Source: Micropterus salmoides
Taxonomy: Eukaryota > Chordata > Actinopteri > Centrarchiformes > Centrarchidae
DNA length: 64,000 bases
Direction of reading: 5' to 3'
Assembly (NCBI RefSeq): GCF_014851395.1
Contig: NW_024041373.1
Span: 19,585,697 to 19,649,696 of the forward strand
This document shows, piece by piece, positions 61,678 through 64,000 of this stretch. The position numbers were made by a program, and so were the translations under genes. Each line of letters begins with the position of its first letter. Positions within the stretch are counted from its first letter, which is position 1. The notes beneath the pieces were generated by a model. That model saw only the letters and a program-made list of their open reading frames with translations. It ran no database searches and was not told the origin of the DNA.

Positions 61678-63597
61678 AGCTCGTGAGCTCAACAGGGTTG
61701 TTTATTCAAAGTGAGGCAGTGGCAGCCATATATATTGGACAAAAATATGATGATGATACTGCGATATATTTATATTTTTTTCCACTCTAAAAATGTGTCT
61801 ATACTAAAATCAATTGCAACCGTCAGAAATTAAGCCGACCACAGTCTCTGGCTCTATAAAGGTCAAAACTACAAACTTACAAGCCTGCAGGGAATGAGTG
61901 TTTGGGCGGAGTGTCCCTTTAAGATAAATGTGGCTGAGCATCAACTTACCCTTATTTTTACTCGCGCTGCCTCAACCCCTCCTGGCTGTCCTGCAATGGA
62001 CACCTGTTCACAATAAAAAAAGTAACATGTAAATCAGATATCCAGTTCTAACCCAATCCAAGACAAATAATGGCTCAAATCAATGCATACAATTAATTTC
62101 AAGGTTGAAAGCAAAATTTATTACAAAGATAAAAAGAAGCAAAAGTGAAAAGTAAACTGAAACCTAACCTTACGTGTGACATAATTCCAGTTAATGTTTT
62201 ATATTCTTGAACCACATCATTCAGTCACCATGAATTTAACATTGTGATTATAAACATGGCGTCCACAATTAAAGTAACTGAAGAAATTGAGCCCAGATGA
62301 ATTTAATTTCCACATAAAGGAAAATGGTGATAAATAGTCTGGTTAGATTTCTCCTCTCTTATTCTTTTCCCTCTTTCATAGGAAACTGCTCACCATTGTG
62401 GAGAAAACCAAGAACTAAAGCGTGGTATTACTGCTCCAGAACAAAACACACATGCATTATACTTATGTACACACAAACACACAGCAGTGTGATGCTGTGC
62501 AGCAATTACCGGTATATCTTTCAAAATGAAGACTATTCTTAAGCCTCATGTTAGCAAACATCTGCCCTGCTGAAGTGTGCTTGAACAACATCACCACTTC
62601 TTCCAGCTCCAGTGAGAGTGAAAGGTAAGCAGCATCTTCATTGATTTTCACATTTGTATTTTCTTATCACCACTGCACTTGTCAACATGCTTTGCATCTC
62701 AAATGCTCTCCAGCAGTCAGTACGCTTTTGAAGCTAAAAAAGAGACAGCTTAAGTGGTCTTGGGTCTAAAAGGAGTCTCTTGCTACTTATTAGCCTATAC
62801 TTGCATCAGCATAAGACTGGAAGAGGTTGAACAGTCTATGAGATACAGAGTACTGGCAAGTTTAATGGTTTACATACCGTAGTTATACTGTTCTATGCAA
62901 AATCCACTTAAATATGGTTTAAATCTGTGAAGTACACCTTTAAAAATAAACAAACTTTTCAGTATTTTTATCCACAGGTGCAGTGTAGAGCACCTGGTAA
63001 AGATAAATATCTAATACTGTGCCAGACAGTGTGCTTTCCTGAACTCCTCATACTACATTTTAATGGTAATTACAGCAGGATCCTACTGCCTTTCTAGTGT
63101 GTCCAGCCAAAACACACCAGCTTCCTCTGGGTTGGCCAATCAAAACAGCCAACTGGACCAACTCACTGCAACTGCAGGTTTAGAATCTTAACAACAACCT
63201 AAGCTACAACTCAAGAAAATAAAGAGTAGAGGGATGATAATAGTAAACACTCAAGGCAGGTAAAAGCAATTCACTTACACCTGAAATATAATCCTGGTGC
63301 AATGTTGTGGTTCAAAAGATTAAAGCAAAATATCTTATGGGGCAAACTCAGCCAGCACTGAACAGGTCCCTCCACCCATCCATCACTCCTGCCTCACTGA
63401 GACTGCACAATGTAAACCTATGTTGTAGCCCCACAAACCTGGTTGCTTTTCTCGGCCTGGTTGTTCCTGTTAGAGTCTGGGAAATGGATGTGGCACCCTG
63501 TCTCCTCCATCACCCTCTTGATGTTGTTGCCACCTTTGCCAATAACGTGAGAGTGCTCTGTGTGGGAAACGTCCATCTTCAGAGTTACCCTGTTACT
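41899..63597 (-). CDS. bicc1: bicc1, Bicaudal-C RNA-binding protein (17 exons; N-terminal exons outside window)
   Basis: Seventeen in-phase exons give 844 residues plus stop. Human BICC1 has about 974, so roughly 130 N-terminal residues lie to the right. BICC1 is a cytoplasmic RNA-binding protein that represses or localises target mRNAs in P-body-like bodies. It is linked to left-right patterning, Wnt signalling and cystic kidney disease. Two KH domains with intact RNA-gripping loops are visible: GKGG at about residues 20-23 and GRNG at about 168-171. KH-like segments follow (ELLPLVLSFELP, GCLPLVLMFDIK), then a long Ser/Pro-rich middle. A C-terminal SAM domain spans about residues 750-815 (SDLPELFSKLGLGKYTDVFQ, DLQTFLTLTDQDLKELGITT), the module that polymerises the protein. 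It ends ADMASISGRW. Exons are listed separately. Teleosts often keep two bicc1 copies, and I cannot tell which this is. Confidence 0.96.
43358..43457 (-). CDS. bicc1: bicc1 exon (second half of SAM domain)
   Basis: The acceptor is ctgcttccag and the donor gtacct. The 33 codons IDLQTFLTLTDQDLKELGIT, TFGARRKMLLAIS plus one base are essentially identical to human BICC1. Confidence 0.97.
43938..44115 (-). repeat. interspersed repeat family R1, copy C (reversed)
   Basis: It contains atcagcatgctaacatagtg and, further on, agctgaggctgatggcaatg and gtatttggtccgaagtattg, the latter shared with copy E. It is interrupted by an unrelated piece (tgcagtggttctcaaactga). Confidence 0.55.
44387..44550 (-). 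CDS. bicc1: bicc1 exon (first half of SAM domain)
   Basis: The acceptor is tgatggacag and the donor gtagcg. The protein starts AEHYLSSSNYMDCISSVTGS and ends SKLGLGKYTDVFQQQE. SAM helices 1 and 2. Confidence 0.96.
44844..45000 (-). CDS. bicc1: bicc1 exon (Ser-rich, PKRKQNKS)
   Basis: The acceptor is tctctattag and the donor gtcagt. The protein starts GSPLSLSRSSSREGIGNGSD and ends SSPKRKQNKS plus one base. Basic KRK cluster before the SAM domain. Confidence 0.95.
45191..45345 (-). CDS. bicc1: bicc1 exon (MLKKPVVTEVRTPTNTWSG)
   Basis: The acceptor is ttcacacag and the donor gtcaga. The protein starts MLKKPVVTEVRTPTNTWSGL and ends PSMSTTYE. One of the most conserved non-domain stretches of BICC1. 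Confidence 0.96.
45747..45786 (-). CDS. bicc1: bicc1 micro-exon (AFDYEQKKLLATK)
   Basis: A 40-base exon with acceptor gtcctttcag and donor gtaagt. It encodes AFDYEQKKLLATK plus one base, identical to the human segment as I recall it. Confidence 0.95.
45876..46035 (-). CDS. bicc1: bicc1 exon (LLSDAE...GSERAAERAAQ)
   Basis: The acceptor is atccaaacag. The protein starts SDCLLSDAESSSSDSPVADK and ends GPQTSFANMQ. The donor gtacac runs directly into a short CA repeat. Confidence 0.94.
46466..46619 (-). CDS. bicc1: bicc1 exon (DTFVEVGMPRSPSHS)
   Basis: The acceptor is gtttccttcag and the donor gtatgt. The protein starts SDTFVEVGMPRSPSHSANGN and ends LLQGTKNSHL plus two bases. The conserved VEVGMPRSPSHS motif is present. 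Confidence 0.95.
46620..48704 (-). other. bicc1 intron, 2.1 kb
   Basis: GT-rich patch near 46840-46870 and 47000-47060. A block near 48000-48110 (cggatcatgtcatagttttg) looks like a decayed repeat, but I found no second copy. No exon. Confidence 0.5.
48705..48846 (-). CDS. bicc1: bicc1 exon (linker)
   Basis: The acceptor is gcatgtatag and the donor gtatac. The 47 codons start HPGSVYGRIATASLAETVLS and end SSKSSPDE plus one base. The phase fits both neighbours, and the region corresponds to human KYGAISTSSLGEKVLS. Confidence 0.88.
48976..49163 (-). CDS. bicc1: bicc1 exon (linker, PSPPPGLAP)
   Basis: The acceptor is ccacttcag and the donor gttggc. The protein starts YSSQLMLHPANQVTLSSILL and includes STPSPPPGLAPIDKQPNGV, matching human ATLTNILLSGV and APSPPPGLTPVD. 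Confidence 0.92.
49438..49545. repeat. possible interspersed repeat (ggccgatatggcc type)
   Basis: The block ggggtggccgatatggccaa, with tatcacagtaacggtatata further on, is like a diverged fish repeat rich in GATATA-type motifs. Ends not defined. Confidence 0.35.
50016..50177 (-). CDS. bicc1: bicc1 exon (Ser/Pro-rich middle)
   Basis: The acceptor is ttcttctcag and the donor gttggt. The protein starts FLGATAPHSLTNSAAPNAVL and includes NSLNSSMSPLQTPSPSTPTP, like human NALNSSVSPLQSPSSGTPSP. Disordered linker. Confidence 0.92.
51912..52116 (-). CDS. bicc1: bicc1 exon (SVIVKSVERNAVNMYEARK)
   Basis: The acceptor is catctctcag and the donor gtaatg. The protein starts SVIVKSVERNAVNMYEARKF and ends LDILASAGLGLSNL plus one base. 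The KH-like helix is conserved; the Ser/Pro tail is more variable. Confidence 0.95.
52738..52787. repeat. GT/GC then CA microsatellite
   Basis: A gtgtgcgagcgtgcgtg stretch changes into a CA repeat (52755-52787). The two halves are partly self-complementary. Confidence 0.9.
53892..53953 (-). repeat. interspersed repeat family R1, copy D (short)
   Basis: This fragment, gaaacatgaatgtctgtaca then ggcatccgtctaatagttag, corresponds in reverse to the 5' end of copy A (caactattagaactattgcc). It lies in a bicc1 intron. Confidence 0.45.
54028..54159 (-). CDS. bicc1: bicc1 exon (GCLPLVLMFDIK)
   Basis: The acceptor is gctccacag and the donor gtagga. The 44 codons start GCLPLVLMFDIKEDIEVEPQ and end KPKPKQPSK. 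Strong match to the third KH-like region of BICC1. Confidence 0.95.
55731..55982 (-). CDS. bicc1: bicc1 exon (KH domain with GRNG)
   Basis: The acceptor is tttccctag and the donor gtgtgt. The 84 codons start RGTALLLEHLAGSLASTISV, contain LFMKGRNGSNIKHITQRTGA and end VCLARQYLM. A complete KH domain with an intact GxxG loop. Confidence 0.96.
56051..56165 (-). repeat. interspersed repeat family R1, copy E (middle part)
   Basis: It reads agctgaggctgatgggaatg, tttgcaggtttttagtcat and gatggtggcgctagataaaa. The first block is shared with copy C. It supplies the part deleted from copy A. It lies in a bicc1 intron. Confidence 0.6.
58040..58222 (-). CDS. bicc1: bicc1 exon (KH-like, ELLPLVLSFELP)
   Basis: The acceptor is catattgcag and the donor gtgagg. 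The 61 codons start ELLPLVLSFELPAIMQSDPS and end RGSQNNTNAVK. This is the start of a KH-like unit conserved in BICC1. Confidence 0.95.
60559..60582. repeat. CA microsatellite
   Basis: CA repeat in a bicc1 intron. Confidence 0.95.
61150..61262 (+). repeat. LINE/SINE-type 3' tail fragment
   Basis: The segment ttgctatacattcatgccaa then taaagctaatttgaatt matches a recurring teleost retroelement tail. It lies in a bicc1 intron, antisense to the gene. Confidence 0.4.
61638..61677. repeat. CA microsatellite
   Basis: CA repeat preceded by a 12-A run, in a bicc1 intron about 270 bases downstream (in gene sense) of the exon 61950-62003. Confidence 0.95.
61950..62003 (-). CDS. bicc1: bicc1 exon (18 codons, VSIAGQPGGVEAARVKIR)
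   Basis: The acceptor is ttgtgaacag and the donor gtaagt. This small phase-0 exon completes the KH fold and matches human VSIAGQPAGVESARVRIR almost residue for residue. Confidence 0.94.
63439..63597 (-). CDS. bicc1: bicc1 exon (KH domain with GKGG)
   Basis: The acceptor is gcccattag and the donor gtttgt. The 53 codons SNRVTLKMDVSHTEHSHVIG, KGGNNIKRVMEETGCHIHFP end EKSNQ. HVIGKGG-NIK is a complete KH nucleic-acid-binding loop. Confidence 0.95.
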
Positions 63598-63854
63598 CTA
63601 ATGGGCAGAAAGGAGAGGGTTGGGGTGAAACAATGACTGGCAACACATACAATGGCTCAGTGAGTGAAGCATGGTACCAACAGAAAGGTGCATGTTATTA
63701 TACGTTTATTTTAAAGGCATTTCATAACAAAGCTAGAAATGACAAGAAAACGACGGAATGGCCAAATTTTAAAACTTAAGCTCTTTTTTTTTCTTCCACT
63801 GCATTCATTGCAAGTCAAAAATATTGCTGTAGCTGTAACTTCCCCAAGTGACTG

Positions 63855-63899
63855 TTGGGTAATGAAGCCATCTATTATATAGATGGCTTCATTACCCAA
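63855..63899. repeat. perfect palindrome, 21-bp arms, 3-bp loop
   Basis: The left arm 63855-63875 (starts ttgggtaatgaagccatc) is perfectly complementary to the right arm 63879-63899 (ends tggcttcattacccaa), with tat between. It lies in a bicc1 intron just 5' of the GKGG exon. Transcribed, it would form a perfect hairpin. No matching terminal repeat structure was seen around it. Confidence 0.95.
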
Positions 63900-64000
63900 T
63901 ACCTGTGAGGCATGACAGTTATTATATTACCACAGACAGCTTATTAAACTCACTATATAACCATTATCAGGGATCAAATCAAATGTGCCTGTTTCTAAGG

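Larger units (their letters stand above)
58223..61949 (-). other. bicc1 intron, 3.7 kb
   Basis: Contains an A-rich tract (59797-59836), two CA repeats and the retroelement tail at 61150. No exon seen. Confidence 0.55.

Overview
This is vertebrate nuclear DNA, almost certainly from a ray-finned fish and probably a spiny-rayed (percomorph-type) teleost. Genes are split into many small exons with GT..AG borders. Introns and spacers are AT-rich and carry CA/GT microsatellites. The interspersed repeats are of teleost type: tRNA-derived SINEs, an LTR, a hAT-like short element, and an old family with a recurring gctaacatgc core. The window does not look like bacterial, viral or plasmid sequence, and I found no operon, CRISPR array or phage feature.

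Three protein-coding genes occupy the window. (1) Positions 1406-15936, plus strand: the 3' part of a FAM13-family gene, called fam13c from the sequence of its C-terminal half and from its neighbours. Its 5' end lies left of the window, and a second, shorter form may start inside at 10584. (2) Positions 17640-33371, minus strand: a complete phyhipl gene in five coding exons, 379 residues, with a CpG-rich probable promoter at about 33372-33660. (3) Positions 41899-63597, minus strand: 17 coding exons of bicc1, running from the first visible KH domain to the C-terminal SAM domain. The first coding exons lie to the right of the window.

The order bicc1 - phyhipl - fam13c, with bicc1 and phyhipl in tandem and fam13c convergent with phyhipl, matches human chromosome 10q21 as I remember it. 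It therefore reads as an old conserved block. All bicc1 and phyhipl exon joins I worked out are phase-consistent. In fam13c the joins are consistent from 10605 to the stop codon, while the exons between about 7.4 and 9.2 kb have alternatives.

The remaining sequence is intron, UTR and spacer. Notable non-coding items are a 693-bp solo LTR with perfect 5-bp target duplications (20268-20960), a 608-bp hAT-like element with inverted ends (12882-13489), two tRNA-derived SINEs (19270-19431 and 30278-30482), five fragments of one interspersed repeat family, a perfect 21-bp-arm palindrome (63855-63899), and interleaved poly(A) signals between the convergent fam13c and phyhipl genes (16741-16915). I saw no clearly new biological system. 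The best leads are the internal fam13c start, the interleaved 3' ends and the palindrome.
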